64,000 bases of DNA from Acinetobacter sp. WCHAc010034 (GCF_001696615.3 NZ_CP032279.1:2418001-2482000); one strand, 5' to 3'. Positions 9,001 to 19,177 are shown, counted from the stretch's first letter. Notes: generated by a model not told the origin, from the sequence alone. A program made the numbers and translations.

Positions 9001-11322
9001 TTAGAATTTATAGTTGAAGGTGAGGGCTGCGGAACGCGGCTGGCCCATTACGAGGCGCGCGCCGCTGTTGTTCAGCGTGCTGATGTATTCCTTATCCGCA
9101 AGGTTGTATATATTGAGGTTCAGCGACGCTTTGTCGTTCAGGGTGTAGCCGAGCAGCGCGTCAAAAACCAGATAGCTAGGAATAGCCGGCATGTTGGCCT
9201 CTGCGGATGAACCCGGGCTGACGAAGCGCTTCTGCTCATCCATATAGCGCGCGCCCAAGCCTGCTCTGAATCCTGCTACGCTGTAGGTGCTCCACAGCGT
9301 GGCAGACCAGTCCGGAGACCAGCGCGCCGAAGTGCTTTCGGTCCAGGTTTTGCTGCTGGTGCTGTAAGTGCGCTGATTTTCCTGTTCAGTGTCCATAAAA
9401 GCCACGCCTGCCGATACATTCCATGCGCGGGTGATCTGGCCTACGGCGCCCAGTTCCAGGCCCTTAACCGTGGTTTTTCCTTCAGGAATATACTGCAGGG
9501 TAACTGGGTCTTGGGTAATCTGGTTTTCATTTTCAGTATGATAGGCCGCTGCGGTTAAGATCAGCTTGTCTTCATTGAAAGTCCACTTTGTGCCGATTTC
9601 ATAATGCTGGGTTTCCTGCGGCTTGGCCGAAGGGTCATTGGCGGCGTTTGAGGCGGAATTCGCCACCGTGCTTAAGGCAAAGGCTGCGCCCGGCGGGGTA
9701 AGGGACTTTGCATAAGACGCGTAGACGCTGCTGGCGCTGGTCGGCTTGAATACGCTGCCCAGCTTCCAGCTGACTAAAGTGCCGTTCGTGCCCAGGTTGC
9801 TCGGGGTTTTGGTCACGGCCAAAGTTGCGGAATCGGTTGCAATGGCGAGCGCATCCGCTTCGGTATCGTAATAGTCAACGCGCACGCCGCCGTTCAGCTG
9901 GAAGCGTTCGCCAAATTTGAGCGTGTCAAATAAATAGGCGGCTGCGGTATCTGTTTTGCCGTTTGCATAGGCCCCGGTAGGCGCTAGGCCAGGCATCGCT
10001 TGATAAGGGTCCGGAGCATATAGATTGGCGGATGGAACTGCCGGGGCGGCTTGTCCGGGAGCCTGTATATGCAGGGTCTTGTTAAACTGCTCTTCCCGCA
10101 GAAGCTCCAGGCCGGCGACAATATCATGCTCGACAAAGCCGGTTTTTGCATTGATGTTGAGCGTGGTTTGGTTGGCCAGAATTTTATTTTCCTGCTCTAC
10201 ACCCTGACGCGTGCGCACCACTGACCATGAATTCGGATCTTTAGGCGCAGCCAGATTGCTGATGACCAATGCATTGACGCCTGTCAGCGCGCGCTCCATT
10301 TCAGTTTTGCCGAATCTGGAAATATTGGTCAGTTTGACATTCCTGCTCAGGTCGCTTTCAACTTTTGCCGTGAACAGGTTTGCATCAACATCTTCATGGT
10401 CATTAATATTGCCGTAAAAATTTTCGCGGTTTACCGGTTCGGCAGCGTTGACTGCGGTGTTAATGATGTCGCGCTGCGCCTGCGTCAGCTTGGCATCGGT
10501 ATTGTTGTAATAAAAGCCTTTCATGCCGATGGTCGGAATGCCGCCGTCAGGAATATTGCGCTGGCGCACATGCTGCGAATACAGGTAAAAGCGCGTATCG
10601 CTGTCCAGGCCGAATGCAATTGAAGGGGCGACGGCATAGCTGTTATTTTCGACATAATCACGGCCGTCTACACCGCCTTCCTGGCCCATCACGTTTAAGC
10701 GGACTGCAGTTCCTGCAGACAGCGCCTGATTGATGTCTGCGGTCAGGCGCGCATGTTCTGCGGTGTTGTAGGTGGCGGAAACTTCCTGGCTGCTCTCTGA
10801 ATGCGGCAGCTTGCTGACCAGATTGATGTAGCCGCCCGCGCCGCCGCGGCCCGCTTCTGCGCCGGAAGGGCCTTTGACCACTTCAACCTGCTCCAGATTG
10901 AAAATGTCGCGGCTGATGGCGCCGATATCGCGGATGCCGTCAAGGTAAATTGAATTTTTCGTGTCAAAGCCGCGCATCTGGAAAGAATCTCCAGCGCTGG
11001 TGTTGCCGTTTTCACCCAATTGCAGGGTAATTCCCGGGGTATTGCGCAGCGCCTCGGTTAAAGAGGTGGCGCCTTGTTCTTTTAATAATTCTTTTTTAAT
11101 CACCGAAATGGTTTGCGGCGTATCGGCCAAGGGCTGAGTGTATTTTGCTGAACTGACCTTGTCTGCTTTATATTTATTTTCGGCTTCAGACTTGACAGTA
11201 ATTGTCGGTAATTGCGTTGCCTGCTGCTCAGTGTCGGCTGCCTGGGCGGCCAGCGGCAGCGCGGCGGCCAATGCAACAATTGAAGCTGTTCTGCTGTGTT
11301 TGCGGCTTTTGATCTGTGCCAT
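9001..11322 (-). CDS. piuA: TonB-dependent catecholate siderophore receptor (PiuA/Fiu type)
   Basis: A 773-residue outer-membrane receptor. It has a signal peptide ending near AAQA (about residue 28), a TonB-box-like LPTITVKSE, and a plug domain with SVIKKELL, NTPGITLQLGENG, FQMRGFD, IYLDGIRD and VEVVKGPSGAEAGRGGAGGYIN. The 22-strand barrel ends in the C-terminal aromatic ALTFNYKF. Siderophore-type receptors of this class import iron-catecholate complexes; in A. baumannii PiuA is also linked to entry of siderophore-antibiotic conjugates. The adjacent piuC supports the assignment. A Fur-box-like site is present 114 bp upstream. Confidence 0.9.
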   Translation of the reverse strand: MAQIKSRKHSRTASIVALAAALPLAAQAADTEQQATQLPTITVKSEAENKYKADKVSSAKYTQPLADTPQTISVIKKELLKEQGATSLTEALRNTPGITLQLGENGNTSAGDSFQMRGFDTKNSIYLDGIRDIGAISRDIFNLEQVEVVKGPSGAEAGRGGAGGYINLVSKLPHSESSQEVSATYNTAEHARLTADINQALSAGTAVRLNVMGQEGGVDGRDYVENNSYAVAPSIAFGLDSDTRFYLYSQHVRQRNIPDGGIPTIGMKGFYYNNTDAKLTQAQRDIINTAVNAAEPVNRENFYGNINDHEDVDANLFTAKVESDLSRNVKLTNISRFGKTEMERALTGVNALVISNLAAPKDPNSWSVVRTRQGVEQENKILANQTTLNINAKTGFVEHDIVAGLELLREEQFNKTLHIQAPGQAAPAVPSANLYAPDPYQAMPGLAPTGAYANGKTDTAAAYLFDTLKFGERFQLNGGVRVDYYDTEADALAIATDSATLAVTKTPSNLGTNGTLVSWKLGSVFKPTSASSVYASYAKSLTPPGAAFALSTVANSASNAANDPSAKPQETQHYEIGTKWTFNEDKLILTAAAYHTENENQITQDPVTLQYIPEGKTTVKGLELGAVGQITRAWNVSAGVAFMDTEQENQRTYSTSSKTWTESTSARWSPDWSATLWSTYSVAGFRAGLGARYMDEQKRFVSPGSSAEANMPAIPSYLVFDALLGYTLNDKASLNLNIYNLADKEYISTLNNSGARLVMGQPRSAALTFNYKF

Positions 11323-11435
11323 GTCGAAGTCCTGAAGTCGTTAGGAGGGAACAATTGCTGCTTCGATGTTCACAACTCCATGAAGCGGCAATGGATTAAT
11401 TGTTATGGCTTGTAACAATTGATGCGAATTCTATT

Positions 11436-11454
11436 GATAATAATTATCGTTAAC
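11436..11454 (-). promoter_or_regulatory. Putative Fur box upstream of piuA
   Basis: GATAATAATTATCGTTAAC matches 15 of 19 positions of the classical Fur box and lies 114 bp before the receptor start, which predicts repression by iron. Confidence 0.7.
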
Positions 11455-11773
11455 AATACTGAAATTATTCATTTCTGGTCTTTTATTGCAGGAAATATTG
11501 TTTAATTAAAGTTAATTGATTTGGAAAAACTATTAAAAAATCAGCAGAAAATGGCTGTTTATTCAGTTTTTTTACTTAAAGGTATAATTTTGAGGCGTCC
11601 GGAAGCGCGCTGGCGCTGCTGTTCGCCGGAATGCGCAGGGGCGGGCGCTGCATTTTACTTTTCTGCTGCCCTGCTGCACGGTTCAGCTTCAGGGCTGCTG
11701 AGGCTAAGAGTATTTGGGCGATGGAAAATTGCGGTATCCATATGCAAAACTCTAACCTTTGCCGTGGCCTTGA
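11455..11773. other. Intergenic stretch without a convincing gene
   Basis: The region between the piuA Fur box and the terminator of the next receptor holds no reading frame with a ribosome site or family match. The one long frame begins with TTG and runs antisense into the receptor 3' end, so it was not annotated. Confidence 0.5.
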
Positions 11774-11806
11774 TAAAAAATAGCCTCTATCCAGAGGCTA
11801 TTTTTC
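11774..11806 (-). terminator. Terminator of the second TonB-dependent receptor
   Basis: The stem TAGCCTCT / AGAGGCTA is flanked by A6 and T5, extending the duplex, and lies 44 bp after the receptor stop on the minus strand. It can act in both directions. Confidence 0.85.
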
Positions 11807-11849
11807 AGATTAAATCCTATACATTGAATACAGGATTTAAGCGCAGAAC

Positions 11850-14183
11850 TCAGTATTTGAAGTTTACAGACAATACTGCGCTGCGGCCTTCAGCTTCAGT
11901 GGCATAGTGAGATGCATAGGCTTTAGTGAAGTAGCGTTCATCAGACAGGTTGTTGACGTTCAGTTGCAGATCAACATTTTTGTTGACGTTGTAGCGCGCC
12001 ATTGCGTCATAGCGGACATAGCCCGGAACGTATTTAGTATTGGCTAAATCTCCATAGACTTTGTCCATTGCTACTGCGCCAGCGCCAAGCTGCAATTGTG
12101 GAAGCACTTGGTAAGTAGTCCAAAGCGTTGCGCTGTTTTTCGGCACGTTAGGCATGGCGTTGCCGTTGAAAACTGTTTGATCGGTGCATGTTGCGCCGCG
12201 GCAGCTTACGCCGTTTTTAGTCGCTTCACTGTCTAAATAGGTATAGCCTGCTGAGATGCCCCATTTGTCAGTAATCTTGCCGTTTAAGCCTAATTCAAGG
12301 CCATTCACTTTGCTTTCACCAATATTGCTGTAAGTCGTTGGCGTTAATTGAATGCGGGCATTTTGCTTTTCTGTACGGAAAATGGCGGCGGTTAAATTCA
12401 AGCGGTCGCTCAGCAGATCCCATTTGGTGCCAATTTCAAAGGTGCGGCTTTCTTCCGGGTCTAAATTGCTGTAAGCAGCGCCAATGCCTTCAGAACCGTC
12501 ACCGGCATCTACACCCACTGGGTTTGCTGAGGTAGCATAGCTGGCATAGATTGAGCCGTTTTCTGCCGGTTTAAACGTGACGCCTGCCTGATAAGTGAAA
12601 AAGTCTGTATCACTTTCAGCTTTTACTTTATCGCCGGCTTTTGCAGTAGGCGCAGCTGTTGCTGAACCTAAAACTGCACTGTTGCGAGCGCCATAAGTCA
12701 TCGTCTGTTCTGTATCAAACTTATCCCAGCGCAGGCCCAAGTCTAAGATCCATTGCGGGCTGAATTCAATGCTGTCCAGGAAGTAAACAGAAGTGGACTT
12801 TGTTTGCGTATTGTATTGGTCAGCGCCATCTGTACTGATTGAACCGTTCCATGGCCCGCGGTTTGGATTCTGTACAGAGGTACACCAGCCTGAAGCAATA
12901 TCGGCCGGCTTGCATGCGCTGGATGCACTGCCTGTAGTATCTAAACCATCAATGATGTATTGCGTGCGGTCAGTTTCCTGATCTGAATATTCCGCACCCA
13001 AGTTGAAACTGTGCTTTAAGTTGCCGGTGTTGAATTTACCTGTTAAAGCCAGCTGGTCAGTAAAGGTTTCGGTATCAGCCACGCGGGAGTTGACACGAGC
13101 CCAAACACTTCCTGTTAGTGCGCCTGTGGTTTTGTCATAGATGTTGCCTTTGGAATCATCCGGGTTGGTCCAGAGGTAATCATTTTTCGAGTTGTTGTAA
13201 ACTGCAGTATTAGAAATCGTCAGATTATCAGTTAAGTCATGCTCTAACTTAATTGTGCCGATCTGGTTTTCCTGTTTTTGGAAATCGCGGTCTTTCCAGC
13301 CGTAATAGACACCCTGTTTTACATCAATCGGCTTGCCGTTGCCATTTAAATGAGTAAAGTCTTTAGTAGGGTCAGCATTTTTGGAAAAAGGATTATTGTA
13401 TGGAACACCGGAATCTGGTGTATCGTCAGACTTCAGGTAGTAATAGCTTAATGTTGCGCGGGTTGGAGTATCCAAGCCGAAAGTAATGCTTGGTGCAATG
13501 CCGGCGCGCGCGTATTCGGCGCCATCAGCTTGGCCGGCTTTTTCATTCTTATGCCCCAGCACAGCGACACGGGCAGCAATGCCGTTGCCGAAATCTTTGT
13601 TGCCGTCCAAGGTAATGCGCTGGTAATTGTCTGTGCCTGCGCCAACCGAGCCTTCTAAAAAGTCGCCTTTTTTAGCCACTTTGGAAATCATGTTGATGCT
13701 GCCGCCGGTTGTTCCTGCGCCGCCCATTGCGGAAGCGGAACCTTTGGTCACTTCAACCTGTTCCACCGCGAACATTTCACGGTTTTGCGATGTCACATTG
13801 CGCACGCCATCGATATACATTGAGCTTTCAGAGTTGTAGCCGCGGATAAATGGACGGTCGCCGTTCGGGTTGCCGCCTTCACCGGCGCCCAGAGTAATGC
13901 CGGGAACGGTACGCAGGGCATCGCTTAAAGTCGTTACTTGCGTGTCTTCAATCAGCTGCTTGGAAATAACAGACACAGATTTTGGCGTATCCAATAACGG
14001 CGCAACAAACTTGGCATTTGCAGATTTATCAACTTTTAAGCTTTGCTGTTCTGCTGCAACATCCTGATGGATGGTTTTAAGCTGCGTGACTTGGTCTTCA
14101 GCAAATGCATTGACTGCAATCATTGAAAGGGAAGAAGCAATTGCAGAGGATACAATTTTCTTGCGTGTTTTGATGAAGGCCAT
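11850..14183 (-). CDS. TonB-dependent siderophore receptor (Fiu-like, second)
   Basis: A 777-residue outer-membrane receptor of the siderophore type. It has a signal peptide (cleavage near NAFA, residue 28), plug motifs SVISKQLIED, VPGITLGAGEGGNPNGDRPFIRG, MYIDGVRN and VEVTKGSASAMGGAGTTGGSIN, and a barrel ending in AVLSVNFKY. It resembles the Fiu/PiuA class more than the FepA class. Two Cys pairs in the mid-barrel (SSACKPADIASGWC and SCRGATC) look like extracellular-loop disulfides. It is expressed separately from piuA: it has its own terminator and its own Fur-box-like site 36 bp upstream. The exact siderophore cannot be read from the sequence. Confidence 0.9.
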   Translation of the reverse strand: MAFIKTRKKIVSSAIASSLSMIAVNAFAEDQVTQLKTIHQDVAAEQQSLKVDKSANAKFVAPLLDTPKSVSVISKQLIEDTQVTTLSDALRTVPGITLGAGEGGNPNGDRPFIRGYNSESSMYIDGVRNVTSQNREMFAVEQVEVTKGSASAMGGAGTTGGSINMISKVAKKGDFLEGSVGAGTDNYQRITLDGNKDFGNGIAARVAVLGHKNEKAGQADGAEYARAGIAPSITFGLDTPTRATLSYYYLKSDDTPDSGVPYNNPFSKNADPTKDFTHLNGNGKPIDVKQGVYYGWKDRDFQKQENQIGTIKLEHDLTDNLTISNTAVYNNSKNDYLWTNPDDSKGNIYDKTTGALTGSVWARVNSRVADTETFTDQLALTGKFNTGNLKHSFNLGAEYSDQETDRTQYIIDGLDTTGSASSACKPADIASGWCTSVQNPNRGPWNGSISTDGADQYNTQTKSTSVYFLDSIEFSPQWILDLGLRWDKFDTEQTMTYGARNSAVLGSATAAPTAKAGDKVKAESDTDFFTYQAGVTFKPAENGSIYASYATSANPVGVDAGDGSEGIGAAYSNLDPEESRTFEIGTKWDLLSDRLNLTAAIFRTEKQNARIQLTPTTYSNIGESKVNGLELGLNGKITDKWGISAGYTYLDSEATKNGVSCRGATCTDQTVFNGNAMPNVPKNSATLWTTYQVLPQLQLGAGAVAMDKVYGDLANTKYVPGYVRYDAMARYNVNKNVDLQLNVNNLSDERYFTKAYASHYATEAEGRSAVLSVNFKY

Positions 14184-14218
14184 TTCAAACCTGAGAATGT
14201 GTTGTGAATTTGTATGCG

Positions 14219-14237
14219 AATAATAATAATTCTTATT
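14219..14237 (-). promoter_or_regulatory. Putative Fur box upstream of the second receptor
   Basis: AATAATAATAATTCTTATT matches 14 of 19 Fur-box positions and lies 36 bp before the start codon, overlapping the expected promoter. Confidence 0.6.
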
Positions 14238-14472
14238 TTTTATTACATCTGTATTTTATTGCAATTGCCGATTTTAAAATAAATAAAAAGAGAAAATATG
14301 AATGTAACTGTATAACATTTCTTATGTATGGTTATGTTTTTTTTATATATTGATAAAATTAAGAATAACTTAATGTTTGATTGGGATTATTAATTTAATG
14401 CTTTAGCCGCAGTAAATATGAAGTTTTGATGGATAAGCTGTTCTTTCTGCGGCAACAGTTCAGCGCGGCAGG

Positions 14473-14496
14473 GAAACCCTGCCGGAGCAGGGTTTC
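14473..14496 (-). terminator. Hairpin after the third receptor
   Basis: The perfect 9-bp stem GAAACCCTG / CAGGGTTTC with a 6-nt loop lies 18 bp after the receptor stop. The T tract is poor, so termination is likely but not certain. Confidence 0.5.
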
Positions 14497-14513
14497 TTCT
14501 AACGGCTTGTCAA

Positions 14514-16757
14514 TTAAAAATTATATGAGATTGATAGCCAGTAGTTGCGGTCTGGAATGTAGGTGCCAGCGGAAGAACTCGTTGTTTTTGTATACAGGAA
14601 TGCATTCGTTGGCGTGCCGTTAGTTGCTGTAAAGGTTTTATATTCGCCAAAATCTTTGTTCAGCAAATTATTGACGCGGGCAGTAAGCTGAACTTGGTCG
14701 TTGACTTGGTAAGATGCACCAAGATTGAATAATTCATAGCCTTTTAGCTCATTGCCTGTTACCGCTACTTCGCGTTCAGTGTCTGTACTGTCGTGAGGGT
14801 CTGTAAAGCGGGTCCGCTTAGATTTGTATTCCGCTTCTAGCCATGTTGTGAATTGATCATTCACAGCCCAAGTCGTTGTTAAGTTGGCGGCATGGCGTGG
14901 CGTATTTTCAATTGACTGGCCTTTTTTCTTGCCTTTGGTAATCTCTGATTCTAGCCATGTATATCCAGCTTTCAGGGACACACTTGGAGAAATGTCATAT
15001 TTTGATGAAAGTTCTACACCGTAGCTTTCTGCTTCATCCGCATTGCCGCTAAACGTAAAGTTCTGCTGTGTTGAAAAGTTGCCTACAGTCATGCAGTTTG
15101 CTGCTGGGGCTTGTCCCGCAGGGCGGTCTTGCCATAAGCAGTTTTCATACGATGTAACACCGCTGGTGATAAGGTCGGTGAATTCTGTATAAAAGGCAGT
15201 TGCTGTAACTGAGAAATTATTCAAGTTGTCAAAAATAAAGCCCAGTTCATAGTTGGTCGTCTTTTCCGGTTTTAAATCGGGATTTCCAAGCGTAACGTTT
15301 TTCCCTTGATTGCTGAAACCATTAATCCCTGAATGCAGGTCATTTGCAGTTGGCACTTTATAGCCGGTGCTGACCCCGCCTTTTAAAGTCAAATTATCGT
15401 TTGTATTCCATACTAAGTAGGCGCGCGGGGTGAAGTGGCCGCCAAATGCGCTGTGGTCTTCGTAGCGCCCGCCGAATGAGAATGCTAATGCTTCAGTCAG
15501 TTTCCATTCATCTTCTGCAAAGACTGACCATGAATCCTGCTGGAATTTGTTGCCCTGACCGGCAGCGCCATCAATCGTTTCATTATCTTTGAATTCTAAG
15601 CCGCTGGTGATTTTATGATTTTGAATTGTGCTGACAAGGCGGCTGTCGATTGTAAGATCAGTGTTTTTCAGTTGGCGTGCAGGTGTGCCGTCAGAAAAAT
15701 AGTTCATGCTGGGCGCATTTCCGATAGGCAGGCGCCGGCCTTCTTGCTCAGTTGTCACTTGGCTGGCGAACGTGGTCCATTGCCCTAACGCAGTGTCCAC
15801 ATCAAGGCCGGCGCTGAGGCGTTCGCGGATGAATTTGAGTTCGTCCGCATAGCTGCCAATATTGGCGATGCCTCCATTGCGGTTGTAGTCATACAGTTCA
15901 CCTAGGCGGGCATCTGAGTTGTCATAGCGCTGTTCAGCATGGTCATAATCAATCCATGCGCTGGCTGCATCATTGATTTGATAGCTGAGCTTGGTTCCTA
16001 CAGAGTAATTGTTGGCTTCTACTGTACGCGGGTCGCGGCCCTGGCGGCTCTGTTCGATAGATTTTGCCGGCGCAGCTAAGCGTGCAGAGTTGGCGCGCTG
16101 ATAAAAATCGCCACGCAATTGCAGTCCGAGAACATCTTGAATCAGCGGGCCATTAACGACAGCGCTAGTTTTCCAGCTGTCGCCAATATTACGGTTTTCT
16201 TGTACAGTGCGGTCTACAGAAAGATTTCCTGACCAGCTGTCTCCAACTTTTTTGGTAATAATATTGATGACGCCGCCCATAGCGTCTGAGCCATACAGTG
16301 TTGACATTGGGCCTTTAATTACTTCAATGCGCTCAATTGAGGCCAGTGGCGGTAAAAAGCTGCTCGAAAATTCCCCAAAACCATTCGGGCTGATTGTGCC
16401 GGAAGTATTCTGACGCTGACCATCAATTAAGATTAATGTGTAATCTTGACCGAGACCGCGCATTTGAATGTTTAATCCGCCTGTTTTACCTTGACCATTG
16501 CGGACATCCACACCAGGTACATCTGTTAGAGCATCAGCAATGCTGGTCACGCCTTTTTTCTGCAATTCTTCTGCGGTAATTACGCTGATGGATGCCGGCG
16601 CATCTGTAATTTTCTGTTCATATCCAGCTGCTGAAACCACAATCGTGGAAAGCTGCTGCGCCTGATTAGGAGCTGTTTCCGTACTCGCGATAAGGGATGG
16701 CGCTGCAAATGCCCCAAGCAAGGCAGCGTACAAAGGATGAGGGTTGAACTTACTCAT
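14514..16757 (-). CDS. TonB-dependent receptor of the FepA/PirA type
   Basis: A 747-residue outer-membrane receptor. It has a short signal region, a TonB-box-like LSTIVVSA, and the plug motifs ISVITAEELQKKGV, ALTDVPGVDVRNGQGKTGG, QMRGLG, TLILIDGQRQN and IERIEVIKGPMSTLYGSDAMGGVINIITKK, the last being the FepA/BtuB-like signature. The barrel ends YWLSISYNF. It is less related to the two upstream receptors than they are to each other. A perfect palindromic Fur-like site lies 84 bp upstream. FepA/PirA-class receptors take up catecholates such as enterobactin; the ligand here is inferred only. Confidence 0.88.
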   Translation of the reverse strand: MSKFNPHPLYAALLGAFAAPSLIASTETAPNQAQQLSTIVVSAAGYEQKITDAPASISVITAEELQKKGVTSIADALTDVPGVDVRNGQGKTGGLNIQMRGLGQDYTLILIDGQRQNTSGTISPNGFGEFSSSFLPPLASIERIEVIKGPMSTLYGSDAMGGVINIITKKVGDSWSGNLSVDRTVQENRNIGDSWKTSAVVNGPLIQDVLGLQLRGDFYQRANSARLAAPAKSIEQSRQGRDPRTVEANNYSVGTKLSYQINDAASAWIDYDHAEQRYDNSDARLGELYDYNRNGGIANIGSYADELKFIRERLSAGLDVDTALGQWTTFASQVTTEQEGRRLPIGNAPSMNYFSDGTPARQLKNTDLTIDSRLVSTIQNHKITSGLEFKDNETIDGAAGQGNKFQQDSWSVFAEDEWKLTEALAFSFGGRYEDHSAFGGHFTPRAYLVWNTNDNLTLKGGVSTGYKVPTANDLHSGINGFSNQGKNVTLGNPDLKPEKTTNYELGFIFDNLNNFSVTATAFYTEFTDLITSGVTSYENCLWQDRPAGQAPAANCMTVGNFSTQQNFTFSGNADEAESYGVELSSKYDISPSVSLKAGYTWLESEITKGKKKGQSIENTPRHAANLTTTWAVNDQFTTWLEAEYKSKRTRFTDPHDSTDTEREVAVTGNELKGYELFNLGASYQVNDQVQLTARVNNLLNKDFGEYKTFTATNGTPTNAFLYTKTTSSSAGTYIPDRNYWLSISYNF

Positions 16758-16840
16758 AAAAGAATTCCAAAGTGGACGAGATAAACAAGAAGGGGTAAAC
16801 AGTTGAAAATGAAAATAAATTTAAAAATTGCATAAATAGT

Positions 16841-16859
16841 AATGATAAAACTTATCATT
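16841..16859 (-). promoter_or_regulatory. Palindromic Fur-like operator
   Basis: AATGATAA-AAC-TTATCATT is a perfect 8-3-8 palindrome located 84 bp upstream of the third receptor, consistent with Fur control. Confidence 0.65.
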
Positions 16860-16969
16860 TGCAATAAAAAACAAACAAAAGCTGTAAAAATAGAATTGAT
16901 TATGAATTCAGGCCCATGCCCGCCAGCAGGAAAAAAACAAGAGGAAAAAGAGGTGCTATAATGCTATTT

Positions 16970-16998
16970 TTGTATATCTTTAAATGTTGTCATATAAT
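16970..16998 (+). promoter_or_regulatory. Sigma-70 promoter of tig
   Basis: A -35 TTGTAT (16970-16975), a 17-bp spacer and a perfect -10 TATAAT (16993-16998) lie about 45 bp before the trigger factor ATG. Confidence 0.65.
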
Positions 16999-17044
16999 AT
17001 GGCACTTTTTTTAAAACTGTTATTAACACAATATCGAGGAAGCC

Positions 17045-18376
17045 ATGCAAGTTACTTCTGAAGCGGTTTCGGGCGTTGCCCGTCGTTTAAATGTATCTGT
17101 ACCGACGAGCCGTATTAACGAGCAATTTGAAGCCCGTTTGAAACGCACTGCCAAAACTGCGAAGATCAACGGCTTCCGTCCAGGTAAAGTGCCTGTAAAC
17201 GTAGTTCGCCGCGAATACGGCGCCGGCATTTATCAGGAAGTTGTCAACGACATCATCCGCGACACAGTTTTTGAAGCGATCCAGCAGGAAAAAATCAATG
17301 CTGTAGGCATGCCGAACATTGAAAAAACTGAAATGAAAGATGACGCTTTGGTTTATGAAGCCACTGTAGAAGTTTATCCGGAAGTTGAAGTTAAATTCGA
17401 AGGCCTGGAAGTTGAACGCAAAGCGTCTGAAGTGAACGACAAAGACGTAGAGAAGATGATTGAAAATCTTCAAAAGCAGCGCGCTTCTTGGGCTGAAACC
17501 AAAGGCATGGCGAAAAAAGACATGCAGGTTACTTTCGACTTCGAAGGCTCAATTGACGGCGAAAAATTCGAAGGCGGTTCTGCAGAAGACTTTAAGCTTG
17601 TTTTAGGTTCTGGCCGCATGATCCCTGGCTTCGAAGACGGCATCGTCGGCATGAAGAAAGGCGAAGAGAAAGTTATCGATGTAACTTTCCCTGAAGACTA
17701 TCAGGCTGAAAACTTGGCTGGCAAAACAGCGCAGTTCAAAATCACGGTTAAGCTTGTTGAAAAGCAAAAGCTTCCAGAAATTGATGCTGAATTCCTGAAA
17801 GTATTCGGCTTGACTGAAGAAGAAGGCATTGAAAAGCTGAAAGCTGACGTTCGCAAAAACATGGAACGCGAAGTGAAAAATGGCCTGCGCAACCAAGTGA
17901 AAGGCGCAGCTTTTGACGCGCTGGCAGCGGCGAACGAAGTTGAACTTCCAGAAGCTATGCTTGCTCAGGAAATTGACCGTCAGCGCCAGCAAATGATCCA
18001 GCAGTTCACGCAGCAGTTCGGTGCTCAAGGCGCTAAAGCGTTTGACAGCAGCATGCTTCCAGACGACCTGTTCAAAGAGCAGGCTGAAAAATCAGTTAAG
18101 CTGGGCGTACTGGTCAGCAAAGTACTGGCTGACGCCAAGCTTGAAGTAGATCAGGCGCGTGTTGACGCTTACATCGAAGAAATGGCGTCTTCTTACGAAG
18201 ACCCTAAAGAAGTAATTGAATACTTCAACAACGACAAGCAGCAGCGCGCTCAAATCGAATCCGTAATTTTAGAAGACCAAGTTGTAGACCACATCTTAGC
18301 TTCTGCAAAAGTTACTGATACTTCAGTAAGCTATGAAGACTTACTGAAAGAGCAGCAAGCCCGTCAGCAAGGCTGA
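17045..18376 (+). CDS. tig: Trigger factor (ribosome-bound chaperone/PPIase)
   Basis: A 443-residue trigger factor that binds at the ribosome exit tunnel and shields nascent chains. The N-terminal ribosome-binding domain carries the signature GFRPGKVP around residue 42-49 (classical G-F-R-x-G-K-x-P). The central FKBP-type PPIase domain contains [17 protein letters not shown] and [18 protein letters not shown]. The remainder is the helical C-terminal substrate-binding domain. GAGGAAG lies just before the ATG. It precedes clpP and clpX in the widely conserved tig-clpP-clpX order, with a terminator after tig. Confidence 0.97.
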   Translation: MQVTSEAVSGVARRLNVSVPTSRINEQFEARLKRTAKTAKINGFRPGKVPVNVVRREYGAGIYQEVVNDIIRDTVFEAIQQEKINAVGMPNIEKTEMKDDALVYEATVEVYPEVEVKFEGLEVERKASEVNDKDVEKMIENLQKQRASWAETKGMAKKDMQVTFDFEGSIDGEKFEGGSAEDFKLVLGSGRMIPGFEDGIVGMKKGEEKVIDVTFPEDYQAENLAGKTAQFKITVKLVEKQKLPEIDAEFLKVFGLTEEEGIEKLKADVRKNMEREVKNGLRNQVKGAAFDALAAANEVELPEAMLAQEIDRQRQQMIQQFTQQFGAQGAKAFDSSMLPDDLFKEQAEKSVKLGVLVSKVLADAKLEVDQARVDAYIEEMASSYEDPKEVIEYFNNDKQQRAQIESVILEDQVVDHILASAKVTDTSVSYEDLLKEQQARQQG

Positions 18377-18396
18377 TCTTCAGCTCAGTGAAAAAA

Positions 18397-18418
18397 GGCG
18401 CGTTAAGCGCCTTTTTTT
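18397..18418 (+). terminator. Terminator of tig
   Basis: The stem GGCGC / GCGCC with a GTTAA loop is flanked by A6 and T7, extending the duplex. Confidence 0.85.
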
Positions 18419-18497
18419 ATCGGCGCAGCCGGGCCATAAACTGGCCCGAATCCACACAGCTTATGCAAAAAATATCTGCTATTTAATTGGGAATCTT

Positions 18498-18526
18498 TTG
18501 CAATTTCGTCAAATATCCCTCATATT
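18498..18526 (+). promoter_or_regulatory. Possible clpP promoter
   Basis: TTGCAA and CATATT are separated by 17 bp, each matching 4 of 6 consensus bases, and end about 45 bp before the clpP ATG. It is a plausible but weak promoter. Confidence 0.35.
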
Positions 18527-18571
18527 GTGAATATGGGTTGAGTCACAAAAAATTTAGGAATAAATAAGCGT

Positions 18572-19177
18572 ATGTATGTTCCAACAATTGAAAACGCACT
18601 AGTGCCAATGGTGGTTGAGCAGTCTTCTCGCGGCGAGCGTTCTTTTGATATTTATTCACGCCTTTTGCGTGAACGCGTAATTTTCTTGACCGGCGAAGTA
18701 GAAGACAACATGGCGAACTTAATTGTCGCGCAAATGCTGTTTTTAGAAGCCGAAAACCCAGATAAAGATATTCATTTGTATATCAATTCACCGGGCGGCT
18801 CGGTGACTGCAGGCATGGCGATTTACGACACCATGCAGTTCATCAAGCCCGACGTAGTGACTTACTGCATGGGTCAGGCGGCGTCCATGGGCGCGTTCCT
18901 GCTGAACGCCGGAGCCAAGGGCAAGCGCTATTGCCTGGAAAATGCCCGCGTCATGATCCACCAGCCTTTGGGCGGTTTCCGCGGCCAGGCATCGGATATT
19001 GAAATCCATGCGCGCGAAATCCTGTTTATTAAAGAGCGCCTGAACCGCCTGATGGCGGAGCACAGCGGCCAAGACTATGAACGTCTGGCAAAAGATACTG
19101 ACCGCGACAACTTTATGACTGCGCAGCAGGCGAAAGAATACGGTCTTGTGGACGAAGTTTTATCTAAGCGTCCCTAA
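18572..19177 (+). CDS. clpP: ClpP protease, proteolytic subunit
   Basis: A 201-residue serine peptidase that forms the double-heptamer chamber of ClpXP and ClpAP. The catalytic triad is visible: Ser105 in GQAASMGAF, His130 in VMIHQP and Asp179 in TDRDNF. The N-terminal propeptide region is short. It is followed 29 bp later by clpX, so protease and unfoldase are co-transcribed. Confidence 0.97.
   Translation: MYVPTIENALVPMVVEQSSRGERSFDIYSRLLRERVIFLTGEVEDNMANLIVAQMLFLEAENPDKDIHLYINSPGGSVTAGMAIYDTMQFIKPDVVTYCMGQAASMGAFLLNAGAKGKRYCLENARVMIHQPLGGFRGQASDIEIHAREILFIKERLNRLMAEHSGQDYERLAKDTDRDNFMTAQQAKEYGLVDEVLSKRP

Noticed and set aside
11521..11907. Plus-strand frame between two receptor genes
   Set aside because: It begins with TTG, has no ribosome site, crosses a strong terminator and runs antisense into the receptor 3' end.
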